A DNA stretch of 64,000 nucleotides. It comes from Certhia americana. Taxonomy: Eukaryota > Chordata > Aves > Passeriformes > Certhiidae. The notes beneath the pieces are model-generated. The model was given only the letters and a program-made list of their open reading frames with translations, made no database searches and was not told the origin of the DNA. The stretch is from NCBI GenBank assembly GCA_018697195.1, contig CM031879.1, forward strand, positions 21,252,494 to 21,316,493, given 5' to 3'. The translations under genes were made by a program, and so were the position numbers. Shown one piece after another: positions 13,401 through 26,709 of this stretch (position 1 is its first letter; every line of letters starts with the position of its first letter).

Positions 13401-16400
13401 GTCAGAAGTAACTGCCATCCAAATATAATGCTTTTATTTCAAAACAACCCTTTTCAGCCATACTTTAAAAACACATTTTCTCTTTCCAGACTTTCCTTAT
13501 CCTGCCCACAAAAAGCAGTTCTATCAGTTACTTTAACATAAGTAACTCTGACCATATAAAAAGTAATTACCCAGACCATTGAGGGGATGTAATGTCTTGT
13601 TATTTTAGCAGTTTAAATACTATTTGAAAGTGTAAGCAGCAGCAACAACACAGGAGACAGTTTATTACCTTTTTTTTACTATTTTTTAACAGTTTAAAAA
13701 AGACATTGTACTGAAGGGTCTGGCTATGTATGTACCACCTCTAATCCTTTGCAGGATGATTATTTCCTAATTCCTTTAGATTTCAACACTGATCATCCTT
13801 TTTCTTAGCCTAACTGCTTAGAAAATATACAGAGTATACAAAATATACAGCTATAATTACACCACTCAGTCTAACTTTCAGTGTGTATGTGAAATAGGCA
13901 TAAGGTCTAAACTTCTACAAATTCATACTTGCATTTTGAAAGAGGAGATCATGCTTTCTAAACATAAAACATGTAGAGACTATTGGGAAGAGTCAGAAGA
14001 CAAAAAGATGATTTTGGTACTTTTAGAAACCACTATTTTAAGAGACAATCTAGAATTTTTAGTTGGACATTTTCTTCATTCAGAGTATTGATAAACTTCC
14101 TAAAATCCTCACAAACTGACGATTGTACAAGAAATGATAGTCACACTGTAAATTTAGAAGGGCCTGTGTTACTAGAAGAGTGCAATATTACAACAGACAT
14201 TGTTAACATTCTGGGACACTCTGTTTGTGCCCTAATTCAATGTATACGTTAGTAAAAGGACAGAATTTTATAACATAATTTCTTTGCCTATTAAGGACTC
14301 TCTTAGACTATTCACCAATAGGATGTAAGCCTAGACTTTAAGTATCCTTTTCCAATATCTCCTTGAATCCTAATTTGGAGGTTTCCCAGTGCCAAAACTC
14401 ATTTGCTTTAAATGAACACTTGTTGAGTTAATAAAAATGCTTTTTACTTTTGTATAGACTATGTGGCTCCTGAGTGCTCTCTAAGCCTTATAATATATAC
14501 CTGTCTATGGGGATGGTACTTGAGTATGCTGCTGCCCATTCAAATAAGATTCTAGCTTTTAGTCACACCCTGAATTGGGAGCAGCTGAAGATCATTAGGA
14601 GATCAAATGTCAAACAAAAGTAAGAATTGTCCTTAATGTGTGGGAAGAAAGACAGGAGGCTGCCATGTCTATTCCAAGTAGAGATTCATTGAGGGTCCTA
14701 AGGGGCATGTGCAGAATGTCTTCTTCCTTCTCTTATTCATTCAATCCAGCAAGGTTCATGCTCTCAAGAGATATAATAAATATATATCTGCCTATATGTC
14801 TGTCTATGTATAATAGTCCTGCCTTAAGAAGAGAGGCATGCCTCATTTGTTCCTCATCTTTGTTTCCAGGTAAGAACATCACAGCTTTCACCAGGTTCCT
14901 CTTTATTTCTGCAGAAAGGCATTCATCATAATATTTTTAACCTTCTCCCACCCTTTGGGAGGATGACTCTCCTATCTCTATTTCCATCTGTGGATACCCA
15001 GAAACAATTATATGTATGAAACACATACATCACATTGAAGCTACCTCATGGAGGTTCCAGCCTTATTCTTAGAAAGGTAGAAAATCCCACCCTCCTCCAT
15101 TGATGACAAAAATAAAAACCTAGTCCTGTCCTGCAGAAGTCAACCAGTGTGATAGATTGAGCAGAGTGTAAAACCCAGCCCCACGCCAAAGGGAGGCTGG
15201 AGCTGCTCATCTGCTAGTAATGATTCTGGATACATTAGGCTGTAAAACCTCATCTAGTTATCTGGATGCAATTTGCTTAGTTAAGCCACATTGCCCATAA
15301 ACTCACTCAGGTAGTCTTCAATTTTCTTCAACTGATAACTCTCCATTTTCATTCTTCACATATACCAGAATTAAACAGTATTTGTTTTGTTGGGTTTTAT
15401 TTACTTTCTGGTGGGCCTTCTACTTAGAGGTCATTAGATCACCAGACTGAACTGAGAACCAAGACAGACTTCTCAGTGCGTCGTGGATTTTGTCTCCTCC
15501 ATGCAGTATGACATTGTAGTCCATGTGGAGGGCTGCATAACCTGACAGTGAACATTTTGCCGAAATCAGCACACCTGCTGGGCATTAACCACACAGAGTA
15601 AATTCAATAGTACTACACGGGTATAAGACATGACAGACTTTGGTCTAGGGATCTTATGGTGTTTATATAGATGTGAAATGCGGTTATTACATTTTTTCCG
15701 CTTCCAAAACCCAGTTTGAAATCTGATACCTTAATATGACACACAGGTTTGGAGAACAGTAGGGCTGCACTCTCATCTGACCAGCCAATTCTATTTCTCC
15801 TCTTCTGGATGTTCCTGGTTTTATAAGGTAATGTATCACAATGAGAGTGTCAACTGTATCATGTTACAGCTGTGCTAAATCCTTCTTTACACAATGATGT
15901 CCATTATGGTGTCCTGATACTAGCAGGCTGAGTTATGAGCTGGACATGGAGTGTTGTGGAGTGCTGAAGCAGTCTGGCAGCCAGCCAAGGACATGGTACA
16001 GCAAAGTGTGCTTGGTGGAGTGCAGCAGATGACAGCCCATTGCTGGAAATTGCAGTTCTCCCATGCTGTGCTGTTATGATAGGGTGAAATGACTTGGCAA
16101 GTGGTGCCTATGATTTTATGGTACAATTGAACTGCAGTATGAAGCAGGATGAAATTGCTTAACAGCTTTAGTTTGTCAGGATTTGACTTAAACTATTTTT
16201 TTTTCTAGTAATGAACTAGGTCAGAGTTGTGTGGTTCAGTACTCCAGGAATGCAGCTATTTTCTTCTTCAGTTATGAGTCTAGAAGTGCCTAGGTATTAT
16301 TGGTTGACTTTTGCTTGATTATAGTTTGAAGAAATAGCATGAATCTAGAGCAGATATTATCATGGAACTGTCTAGCATATGATATTTTAGTTCAGGAGAA

Positions 16401-17967
16401 AGAATATTAGTGTTCACACAATTTCTATCTGTAAGTGACTTCAGTGGGTTTCTATGTTTAATACTGACTTCTCCCTAGGTTATTGCTTTACATATGAACA
16501 TGTTCTAATGAAGTAGCTAGGCTCTACTGATCATTTCATACAAACACATCTTACTGGATCACAGCTGGCACTCCTTTGATAAATTGCTATCTGGGGTTAA
16601 ACCATGACAACAGGGAAAAGAATCTCACATGAATCCTAGGAGCTGCAGAAAAGCAAGACCTTCATATGGTTTGGAGCCTCTTGCTCTATTATTTATTGTA
16701 TTATTTTGCAATTAAAAATTATTGACCCTGCTTATATGGAAGAAATATTTTCCCGAATGTAGATGAAGTTTTAGGAGATGATGTTTTGCAGGGTTTATAG
16801 TTGATGGTTTTGAACTGAAACCATGAAAACTTCTTTTTTTTTAGATTGTTACTCTGTATGTTTGCCTTATTAGAAAGGACTTAAAAAAACCCACTGTAAT
16901 AGACAATTACTTACATATTAGACAATTCCCTAAACTGTGGAGCCTGTCTATGTCCCACAATGCAGAAAGGAACAAGAAATTAAATATGAGAGAGCAATTG
17001 TAGATAGAAGAAAGTTTTCTCCCAAGCAGGAGAGATTTAATTCTTTAGTCACTAAAAGCAACATTATCATTCAATATGTGGATTGTGGATTTTTTCTGTC
17101 TAATATTCTCAATAGCAAGCTGTCACTGGGTTCTTCACCAAATATCTCTTCAGTCTAACCCACAATAAAATATTTAACTAGTCTTGTTTAAAGATAGCAA
17201 AAGCATGGACTATGCTACTAAGTTTCAAATCTGAAAGACTTGAAAAGATCATGGTATTTCACAAGAAGAACTTTAGACTTTATCTTTTTTATTTGGGAAA
17301 GTTTTCATTAGATTTTCTCAAAACACCTGAAAATGTAGGAAAGCATAATTTATTCCTTTTTTACTGTCCAAGTGTCTGGCAAATGTTCTAGATTAGGAAG
17401 ACTGCCAAAATACCTACTTGCCATCATTATTTCCTCACTTTTTATCTCCTTCAGACATGAAAAAGCAATTTTCTTTCATCAGTGTTCTGACTGATGTCAG
17501 TAGAATATTTAATATAACAGAACGATGTAAAACTGTGCATCATCAAGATGCTACTCATATTTCAACTGACACCTCCACACCAAATCCTAGCAATCTAATA
17601 TACCCTTAAATTTAAAAAAGATGACAGAAGCTTGAATTTTCTTTAGTGTGAAGAAATAGCCCAACACTAATTTCACTCAGTCTGAGGAGAAAAAATGAAG
17701 GAAACGTACGATGACCTTTTCCATGCTCACATGTATGAGCAGTTTTATGATCCAAACTATCAAAAGTACACAGTGGTTCCAGAACAGCATAAACACTAAT
17801 ATTTATGTGACATCAAGAAATCACCTGGAAAGTGCTAATGTACTGCAGCTGGAAACCAATAATCATATTTAGAGAGTCTCTCCTACCGTTTTCTGGTCTA
17901 ACTTTCCCAGAACCCTGAAGAAAAATCAAAGTGAAGTGGTTAAAAGTCAACTGACAAGGTAAGACTG
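10411..17967. other. Unique DNA, no supported gene
   Basis: The longest reading frame is 125 codons on the minus strand (10416-10793). It is rich in Leu, Ser and Cys, with no domain I recognise and no neighbouring exon pattern. Others are an 89-codon frame (13983-14252 +) and a 97-codon frame (14638-14931 +), also unrecognised. A mixed T/G/A low-complexity stretch lies at about 13068-13106. Nothing here reaches the standard for a gene or mobile-element call. Confidence 0.5.
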
Positions 17968-18185
17968 ACTGATGTCATCTACCTGGAGTTCAGCCTTCAA
18001 CACTGTCCCACATGACATCCTTATCTCCAAATTGGAGAGACATGGATTTGAAGGGTGGACTACTCAGTGGATAAGGAATATGCTGGATTGATCCACCCAG
18101 AGATTTATGGTCAAATGCTTTGTATGCAGACAGAGGCCAAGCATAAGTGGTGTCCTTCAGGGTCTTTCTTGGGAATGGTTTTCTG
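17968..18185 (+). mobile_element. CR1 LINE internal fragment (reverse-transcriptase region)
   Basis: The nucleotide sequence matches CR1 ORF2 around reverse-transcriptase motif A and beyond. The landmarks are GATGTCATCTACCTGGA, then CACTGTCCCACATGACATCC, CAAATTGGAGAGACATGG, GTGGATAAGGAAT and GTGGTGTCCTTCAGGGT. A short deletion removes most of the motif A codons after the CTTCAGC block, and later indels shift the frame, so it cannot encode a working enzyme. Unlike most LINE copies it does not reach the CR1 3' end: recognisable sequence stops near 18185. It is therefore an internal relic left by deletion or recombination. Confidence 0.88.
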
Positions 18186-18498
18186 ATGAAACTGAAAGCT
18201 ACTTTTAACTTTTTCCCATTAAAAATAATGTTTAATGTTAACCATTTGATTTGTGTTTATCTTGTAGTCAAGACATGTAGTTTTAATTTGCTTCCACTTA
18301 GATGTTTGTTGATTTCTACTTTTATGAATTTACTGAATACTGTGATGTGCTAACATTCTTCTTTGTCTTATATTCCCATTTCATAATATTGTACTATTAC
18401 AAGAATCGCCTTCTATGCTGTAATTTCTGTGCATTTTTGTGTTATAGCTGCTCTAAATTTGGTTGGTAAATTTTAGACTTACAAAAATTATATATACA
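18186..18498. other. Unique DNA between CR1 relic and microsatellite
   Basis: A+T-rich sequence of about 310 nt with one 68-codon frame (18147-18353 +) that begins inside the CR1 relic. No recognisable repeat or gene. Confidence 0.5.
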
Positions 18499-18536
<38 letters not shown>

Positions 18537-18604
18537 CACACAAACACACACACACACCCCACACACACACACACACACTTTAATTTTTTTATTTTTTTTT
18601 TTTA
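18499..18604. repeat. Compound microsatellite (TC)n(TA)n(CA)n plus T tract
   Basis: Three dinucleotide blocks lie end to end: TC at about 18499-18518, TA/AT at about 18518-18536, and CA (with small CAAA and CCCC interruptions) at about 18535-18578. A T-rich run follows to 18604. An 80-codon frame across it (18463-18705) encodes only low-complexity Ser-Leu, Ile-Tyr and Thr-His repeats and is an artefact of the repeat. Confidence 0.95.
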
Positions 18605-18927
18605 CATTTTGTACCTTCCAAGACAGTCAAGAGCACACAAGTTCTCAATACCAGCACAGTGGTATCATTCAAAAGGCCATGGAGAATACTGAGCCACTAT
18701 TCTGAATAGGACACTATGGTCCAAACAGGAATGAAACTGGACTTAAAGCTATCATTTCAGCAATTACACCACAGAGCATCTTTTGCTTCTTTAAAATTTG
18801 CTTGCTAGATCCAGAAGAAGTTTAAACTGTAGCTGCAGAAAAACTTGCATTTTCCATGGTTTTGGAAAGTTCATCCAACAATTATAATGAGGAATCCAAG
18901 TACAGCACTAAGTATTATGCTTACACA
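18605..18927. other. Unique DNA
   Basis: About 320 nt of nonrepetitive sequence between the compound microsatellite and the next CR1 piece. No reading frame or motif of note. Confidence 0.5.
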
Positions 18928-19021
18928 GAATCATAGAACATTAAGCTTTGGAAGGGACCTTAAAGATGATCTCATCCCAACCCGTCTGCCATGGGCAGGG
19001 ACACCTCCCACTAGACCTGAT
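18928..19021 (-). mobile_element. CR1 LINE 3' end, younger-looking copy
   Basis: The plus strand reads as the reverse complement of a CR1 3' terminus: AATCATAGAA, then TTGGAAGGGACCTTAAAGAT, then the well-kept block TGCCATGGGCAGGGACACCT and CCCACTAGACC. The match to the CR1 3' UTR is closer than in the copies at 6064 and 56145, which suggests a later insertion or a different subfamily. It is only about 95 nt long, a strong 5' truncation, and carries no coding sequence. Confidence 0.93.
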
Positions 19022-22000
19022 GAATATATAATCTAAAAATAATTATATACATATAAGATATACTCTCATATACAAACAGATTAGCCAAATTACTGTGTGG
19101 TCAGCCAGAATATGTAAAATGTGCCATCTTTAGACATGAGTGTCTATTTATGGTTGTCAGAATAAATAATTGTGTCAGACTAACAGTAAAAAGCCACAAA
19201 AAGTAACATGGAAGTTTTTTCAATATACACTACTATCCTGTTAGTAATGATTTGTAGATTTTTTTTACTTTTTAAATGAAAACACAGAATTTTAAATCAA
19301 ACTATTCACAGCTTCTCTCTTACGGTAGTTGTAACCAGTGGGAAGTTCTGAGTTTACTGTATTGAAGAAAGTATCCTGAAATATATTGCAGCTTAACTAA
19401 AAGAGTAAACTAAAAGCTCTAGTAACTTTTGTTGTTGGCAGGAAACCAAATTAATGCAGTGTGTGTGGCTTATGAATTGGCTGATATTTAATGTAAAAAT
19501 CCATAAGCACCATAAACAACTTTTTCTTGGTTGGTTTAAAATTTTATTTGGCTTTATTCTATCTATAACAGTTCCTATTAAAATACATAGCACAGGATGA
19601 AACCAAATGTTGTCACAAAAATAATGCAGTATTTTATGATTTAATTCATATATCACACCATAATACCTCATTCACAGATCCATCAAAGAACTGTTTGCTC
19701 ATGGGAAAGATTTTTCTGGATAGGAACCTATTACAGCAACACAGTCATTTTGAATTTATATTTTTTGACTACACAAAGCTAGGTACAATAAAATGTTTTG
19801 TCTAAATGCTTAATGAATTTAATAAAACATTTGTGATATTAGTCGCCTAAAGTGCTTTCCAGTATTTATCTTATTTTTATTCCTGCATAAAGATTGAGGA
19901 GTTTATTTGAAAAAAACCTCTTTATTTTAAATTTTTGTTCCTCCTGGAACTAAAGGAGAATGATAGCCTCAATATTAGGTTTAGTGCACAGAGAAAGAAA
20001 CAGAACTTGAGAGTAGTAGATTAACATACTTTTTATTCAGAAAAAGGAAATTGCCTTAGGAGGGATTTGAAACTTAATAAACCAGTATCAGGAATAAAAC
20101 AGAACCCTTTATTGTTGTGCCACAAAGCTTCTTAAGGATATACTGATTTATTTCTACTGTCTACATGCAAAAAATGTAAACTGAAATGGTGATTATAATA
20201 GCTGAGAATCACTTTTTCTTGAATATTCAAATAGATAGTTTTAACCAGGAATCTGTTGACATGTATTTCCAATCATCTCATGGAAACCTAACTGTGACAG
20301 ATGGCATCCAGCCTGCCTGATGTGAATTTTACCTGCTGCATATTCACTGATGATTTAAATCTCTGATACCCATCTCTACGTGCTTCTACATACATATCTT
20401 AGCCTATTTATCCTTACCTTGAATTATACTGCATGTAAAAAAACTACTCTTCTGGCATGATAATGATTGTATAGTATGAATATTTTATAGTAGGACTTTT
20501 TTTTTTTTTTTCTTTCTTTTTTTTTTCCATTTAATTTCTAAGCAGAATCTATGACCTAGCTGGAATTTCAGTTCATGTAGTTCATGTCACACCTTTTATC
20601 CCTCTGGACCCTCTCAGAAGAATCCTTGGCACAGTTACAGCATTCAGTCCATTTCTTTTTGAACTATTACATTTTTCCTCTTTCTCATTTGCTTGATGGA
20701 ATTTGAATTCCTTTTCTTTCAGTTTTGGACAGACAATTTTCATTTGCCTCTCACTCAATATTCAGCTACAGCAACTAAGTCTTTCCTTTCCCCATCTACA
20801 CATTCTCCTACTCATTACCATGTTGTCGGTGTTCAGCATTCCTCCCTCACCTCACACACGTGGAGGTGTTATCTCTTATTCGCCTCCTTTGATTGCAGCA
20901 GCCATGAAAGTGCTAGAGCAGGAAGGATGCCAGCATTTTAACTACTGTGTTGTCTAAACCTGAGCAGATGGTCTTCTAATCTCCTAGGAAGGGAAGGCTC
21001 AAATGTGTGATAGTTAAATTCTTTGAGGTGAATTTGTAGAAAAATGGAGGGTTCTGAAATGGTGCACTGAGGGCAATGTTTTGAGAGGAACCTGAGAGAT
21101 ACTTTTACTTTCATTCCTCCTTTTCTTTGGAGCTTCACTCTAAAATTTAGCCATTGCAAAGTGAGGCTTTGGCCATTTTAATTTCATATAAACCTGACTA
21201 TTGTATGTCCAGGATGAATAGCACTTCATCCTTCCTACTTAAAATCACATAAGCTTTCCTCAGTAAATAGCATCCATCTCCCAATGTCACTGGTGCATAA
21301 CCTCTCTCCTAGGGTTCCTCTCATCAAGAGCTGCTTTTGACATAATGTGCTTGTATAACCTTGCCTCAAACTTCTGAGAAAAATGCTATGTTATGAGAAA
21401 GAGCAGTGAAAAAGTACTAAGATAGAAAAGAAGGGTAAAATGACAGGCAGAGGTAAGTTTGCTGAGACAGGGAATGTTGGCATCTCTATGATCCCAAGAT
21501 AAAAACACTGACATGAGAAGGCATAAAGATGGCATATCAGCAGCATGAGGACTAGCAATGGAGGCTGTCTGGCCAGCCAGACTTGCTGCATTATTTACAG
21601 GGGATTGTAACCATATTAATACTTATTCTCCTTTCTTTTTTTTTCTCTTTATTTCTTTTTTCTTTTTTTTTTTCCAGTCCACATTTTCTGTTGTGCGTAA
21701 TAGCCAAAAATACCTGTTTTATCCTCTTCCAGTGTGTACATCCTTCCTGCAGTGTCTTTGTTCACAGTAAAAGTTGTCCAAACACAGCGACACTAAGAAG
21801 GCAAGTTACAGACATCAGCTGAGCAAAGGCATCAGCTCATCAGTCAAGCCAAAATGTCAGGTGATGATTAACCAAGAAGATTTACATAATAGCTACTGAG
21901 TAGGAAGCTTCTCCCTAGAAATAAACATCACTGAGGAAAATTTGGGCCATAAAAATTCACAGCACATGTAAATGTAGAGCTGAACACTTCACTATCATTC

Positions 22001-23944
22001 TTCTCTCAGTGATCACTAGACCACTATACCACTAGTACAGAAAAGAGAATATTGCACTAAGGAAGCAAAGAAGAAAAAATAAATTTACTTTGTCAGTTCT
22101 ATTAAATGACTGATATGGACCCTCCTTGCCCCAAGTCTCTGAAAAATAATGATGCAATATAGAAAGGAAAATACATTTTCCCACTGCAAGCATATTGTAC
22201 CCTATTGTAGATGTAGGCAGATGTTTTTCCTTCCTGTATTTGATATCACATCATCCATGATCATTGAGGTAGTCACTTTCATCCACAAGTCTACAAATAA
22301 AATCCTCTCTGTTAGCAGCAAGGACTATTTTGTTCAAATTTTAAAAGTCAGATGACCACATAGATCAATGAACTACTAAGTATTTAATCAATCAAGACTG
22401 TATTTTAAATAATGAAGATTTGTGCAAGGCAGTATTACATGACTGAGACAGACTTCTGTAGGATACACTTATATTTTAGTACTTTATAGTAGTTCCTGCC
22501 CTTACATTACTGAATAAACCTGAAATAATTAAATTGGTATTAAATCACATTATGACTTTTACTCTTTTATCATTTCAGGATGCTCTTTTTTGGGGTAGCC
22601 AGATGTGACAAAATCTTTTGCATTTTAGATGACAAAGGTACCCAAATGAACATATGCGACTAAAAAATGGAAAAAAACCAAAAAGCAAATGCACGGGCCC
22701 TCTTTGAATCCCAAGTCAATATCTGCAAAGCCTGCAAAATAACCAATAAAGACTGAATTCAACTTCTATTCCTTGTATCAAACAGTATGTCCCATGAAGT
22801 TGTTTCTTGAAATTTAAAATATCACCATGAAAAAATACTGCATATTCTATTTCCATTTGCTATTTAATAATATGTCATGATCTGACTCTAAGAGTCAGAG
22901 TTTGCTATATAAAGAGAATATATCTATAAAATGGAAAATAATTTTTGAAACTGTCTGATGGAATTCAGATGATTTTAAGTTGTTCTCTGCATTTGTGACC
23001 TAGGTTTGTCCAGATACTATGAATATTTTAGAATTTATTATATCATAATACAGATTATAAAATGAAATTTATATGGCTACATGCAGAAATACATGTTTCT
23101 GGTAAAATGATAGTAGTGAGTTTTCTGACATTCTATCATTTTGGAACAAAATTTGAGGCCAAAATACTGGTCAACAGTTTTCATGCTGCATGTTTCATAA
23201 TGACTGTTATTGAAAGAACAAGAGGGAAGGAACACAGAATAAAGAATAAGAGGGAGAGGTTATTTGAGAGGTCTTTTTGTAAGCAGTGTTGACTGGAGAG
23301 GGAAACTCAAGTAGCTCCCTGGGATGTAAGGTGGAGAGCAGGTGTGTGGAATGGTGATAATGGGTGCAGTGTCAGATTGCTTGCATCAAGAGGAATAGTG
23401 TGAGAGGGAACACCCAGCTGGTGTGAGCAGCTGTAGCAGTCCAGGTCAGGAACATAAAGGAGGAGCAGTGGTTTTAGCAGGGCTTTTAGCATAAGGGAAT
23501 AGATGCAATAGAGATCCATAATGAGGCATTCTTAATTAGTGATTCCTCTTCTGGCATTCTTAAGAGAAACAAGAAATCCTAATGACATCGTTCCCATGTT
23601 CTTGAAGACCTTCTATACCTCCTGAATAAATCACGGGTGTGCCAATGTTATTCTGCATCACAGGATTTTTTTAAACTCTACTTTACTTTTTAAACTTGCA
23701 AAATTTGAGACCAAAAAAACTTATGCTGCTTTACAGGAATGTTACTCTCTTCTGAAAGTCAAGTACACAAGGCTTATGTAACGACATAATTAAGACTGAA
23801 CTTCCTGCATTAACTCGGATTCTTTCTGTGTTTATTTGCGTGATCTGTTTTGTTTTCCAGTCATCGGGGTACTGGATATCTTCATAATCTTTCGGATTCC
23901 TATCTTCACAGCATTCTTACAAACCACTACTCAGCATTGGCAGG
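19022..23944. other. Unique DNA with T-rich tracts
   Basis: T-rich tracts lie at about 20500-20528 and 21630-21676 (T with scattered C and A). A perfect 9+1+9 inverted repeat is at 22881-22899. Overlapping frames of 66-84 codons at 20693-21822 and 92 codons at 19393-19671 (-) have no recognisable product. Two of the plus-strand frames (21558-21770 and 21583-21822) simply read through the T-rich tract, giving runs of Phe, Ser and Leu. Confidence 0.5.
22881..22899. repeat. Perfect short inverted repeat
   Basis: Nine-base arms (TCTGACTCT and AGAGTCAGA) flank a single A. The symmetry stops exactly at both ends. It could be a symmetric protein-binding site or chance; no nearby gene or promoter helps decide. 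Confidence 0.7.
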
Positions 23945-24445
23945 GCCACACCAGTGGTTGTGTCCACTTCTGAGCTCCTCAAGACAGGAGACATGTGGAG
24001 CTGCCAGAGAAAGTCCTCTAAAGGGCCACACAGATGCCTGCAGCACCTCTCATATGAGGAAAGGCTGAGGCACCTGGGGCTGCTTAGCCTGGAGAAAAGA
24101 AGTCCTGTTGGGAGTCTCATAAATATGTATAAATAGCCAAGGAAAGGAAGCAAAGAAGATGGAGCCACAGGCTCTTTACAGTGACACCCAGTGACAGGAA
24201 AAAAAGGCAATGAACACAAACTAAAACACAGGAAGCTCCCTTCGAGCATCAGCAAAGACTTTTTATCTGTGAGGGCGAGCAAGCACCAGCAGTTTGCCCA
24301 GAGAGATAGTGTCTTTATCCACAGAGAAATCAGAAAGCCATCTGGACATGGTTCTGGGTAACTGGCCTTTTTTTAAAAAGTGACTTGCACCATGTGACTT
24401 CCATAGGTCCCTTCTGACCTCAACCATATGTGACTCTGTGTGAGA
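23945..24445 (+). mobile_element. CR1 LINE, 3' part of ORF2 plus 3' UTR
   Basis: The order of CR1 landmarks is intact. First comes the end of ORF2 (GGGCCACAC, TGTGTCCACTTCTGAGCTCC, GGAGACATG, AGTCCTCTAAAGGGCCAC). Then come CACCTCTCATATGAGGAAAG, GGGGCTGCTTAGCCTGGAGA and the 3' UTR block with GACACCCAGTGACAGG and TTGCCCAGAGAGA. The terminal segment is AGGTCCCTTCTGACCTCAACC, running to about 24445. The copy is 5'-truncated near 23945. It has lost reading-frame continuity and a middle portion of the 3' UTR is diverged, so it is a dead copy. Four shadow frames (60-121 codons) on both strands are explained by it. Confidence 0.93.
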
Positions 24446-26687
24446 ATAGTACCTCAAAGTGTTTTTCATTTCTGCACCTAAAAATCTCAGTAGTAAGTAC
24501 AGGACCCAGACCACTTAAATTCACCAGATCTCTTCCAGTCTGACCAGGAATTTCCCTTAGTAACTATAGCATACAGGTCTCTATATGTGACCCTTTTCTG
24601 TTCATGTAAGAAGGCTGAAACCAGAGCAAGAAGAACTTTTGACCTTAACACTTATATAATATGTTCTGTATTTCCAGTTTATAGGAATTACAAAAAATCA
24701 GGGGTGGGGGTGTTTGCTTTCTTTGGGTTGTTTTTAATTTTTTTTTGTTTTGTTAGCCTGTTTGTTTGTTTTAATGTCTTGTGCATTACCTTTGCCATTT
24801 GGCCTCTGAATTCCCTCTCATCCCTCATGCCCCCAACTGCTGTTCCCCAGAGCTTCCCCAGCCCCTTGCTGCCTGGCAGACAGAAGTAAGTAGACCCCAA
24901 GGCTCTGTTTGTCTGCTATTGAGGACAATCCCATGTCCTAATTCTGTCACACATGCCATGAGCTCACTATCACTGCTTATTATAAACTGGAGATCTGCAT
25001 GTAGACTTGTAATGAGAAACCCCATAACCTAAAGGTTTCCATAAAGGTGGACCACTTTCAGAGACACTGCACTTCAGCAGCTCTCATTGACCTCAGTGAG
25101 AGCTCTTCTGTTAAAAAGTGTGCACAACACACTTCTAAAGCCCAACGCACAAGAGAGCATTTAAAAAGATGAGTAGCCTTAAAAAACACAGCAAAATAAT
25201 TCAAACTGATTTCAAATTCATTTTCTGAAATAAAATTTGTGTTTTGAAGTTAAGCAGTGAGTACATAAAACCTTAATTATCAGACATACCACATATAAAT
25301 AAACATGCATTTACACATGCGTGCTTCCATCAATCTACCTATAGCAAAGTGAGCTGTCTCCAGTATTTAACACTAGCTATTTATGATTTTATACCTTGAT
25401 TAAAATGTGTATGTTCATCCAGGTATGGCATTTTGATATAATCTCTGCTACAATAATAATGACTGTCTACTACAATTTACTCTAGTTGCCTGTCACCTTT
25501 CTGAAATAACAGATATTTAGGGCTGAATAGCTCTGAATTTCCTGTTGAAGCAACACTAAGTATGGAGCCCACAATCTTAATTTAGGCCCCCAAGTTAGAT
25601 GCCAGAAGTTAGATGGTGTGAATACCCCCTTCAGAGAACAATCCATAAAAGGGAACAGCAGCTATGTATAGAATGCAGTGAAGACTAATATAAATGTCCT
25701 GAGCAAAAATGCTCTATGTCTATATTTGGCAAGTGAAATCTTGTTCCAGGGAGTTGCTCACGCGCTGCAACTCCAGTGAGAGCTTCAAGAGAAGCTCTGC
25801 ACCTCCCAGCACTGGGCCTTAATAGACTGAGCATCTCTGTCTGCTGCTGTTCTCTACCTTGCCTGATCCCAAGCAGAGTTATTACAAGAACAGGGATTAC
25901 ACATCATTTCCCTCTACAGTACTTTGAATTATTTAATCAACGTGCTTTATTCCACAAGCTGTTCCAGCCATGCTTGTGAGGGTTTAAATCAGAAGATTGC
26001 ACTGTTACATGAGCAATCCTTGGAGGAACAAAGTGCCCTGCTGTATTCTCAGTTAGAAAAATACCATATTCTGCTTAGAGCCATTGCACAAAGGATGGTT
26101 CCTGGTCTGACATCAGACATATTATTCTAATATTCTCCCAAGTTTCCTTATGATGTCACGTTGATGATACTGCTGTTAGTAAATTTTGGAACAGCTTGCT
26201 TCCTGCTGGCCAGTACGGTAAGAGAAGACCCAGCTACAGCTGATACTAGGCATCTGTCATTACAACTGTCAGGAAGATAAATACAATGGAGTTTTACTGG
26301 CCAGAAAAATTTCCCAGAATTTTTAGCTTCCATGCTAAAAATGGAAGACATTATTATTAATATTAAAATGGATACTTCAAGTATGACCATGAAATGAGAT
26401 TTTTTTTTAAAGTAAAACAATTGTAAAAAAGGATGAACACCTCTTTCTTATTCTAACAGTACCATTACATTCCTTCTTTTTCACCACCATTAGTGACCAT
26501 TTTCAATTTTTAATTCTACAGCCTATACTACTATTTATAAAACAGTCGAAGAGTATTTCAATAGTGAAAGTAATATATTTTTATCTTTTAAAAATTATTT
26601 TTAATTCCACTGTATCTACTTACAACGATCTTTTATAACTGAAACATTTACCCTAAGTTAATTATTGTTTTCTGATATTCAGCAATT

Positions 26688-26709
26688 TCAATTGCTGAAC
26701 AAAAAAAAT
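26688..26709. repeat. Perfect 10+2+10 inverted repeat
   Basis: The arms TTCAGCAATT and AATTGCTGAA are exact reverse complements separated by TC. It could be a dyad binding site or chance in A+T-rich DNA. Nothing adjacent assigns a role. Confidence 0.7.

Noticed and set aside
16591..16614. CTGGGGTTAAACCATGACAA, reminiscent of a motif I associate with bird endogenous retrovirus LTRs
   Set aside because: Only about 20 nt match a vague memory. No LTR ends, primer-binding site, polypurine tract or retroviral coding sequence is visible around it.
18463..18705. 80-codon frame with Ser-Leu, Ile-Tyr and Thr-His repeats
   Set aside because: The repeats are the direct translation of the TC, TA and CA microsatellite blocks.
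23917..24282. 121-codon minus-strand open frame
   Set aside because: Antisense to the CR1 copy at 23945-24445, hence a shadow of the repeat.
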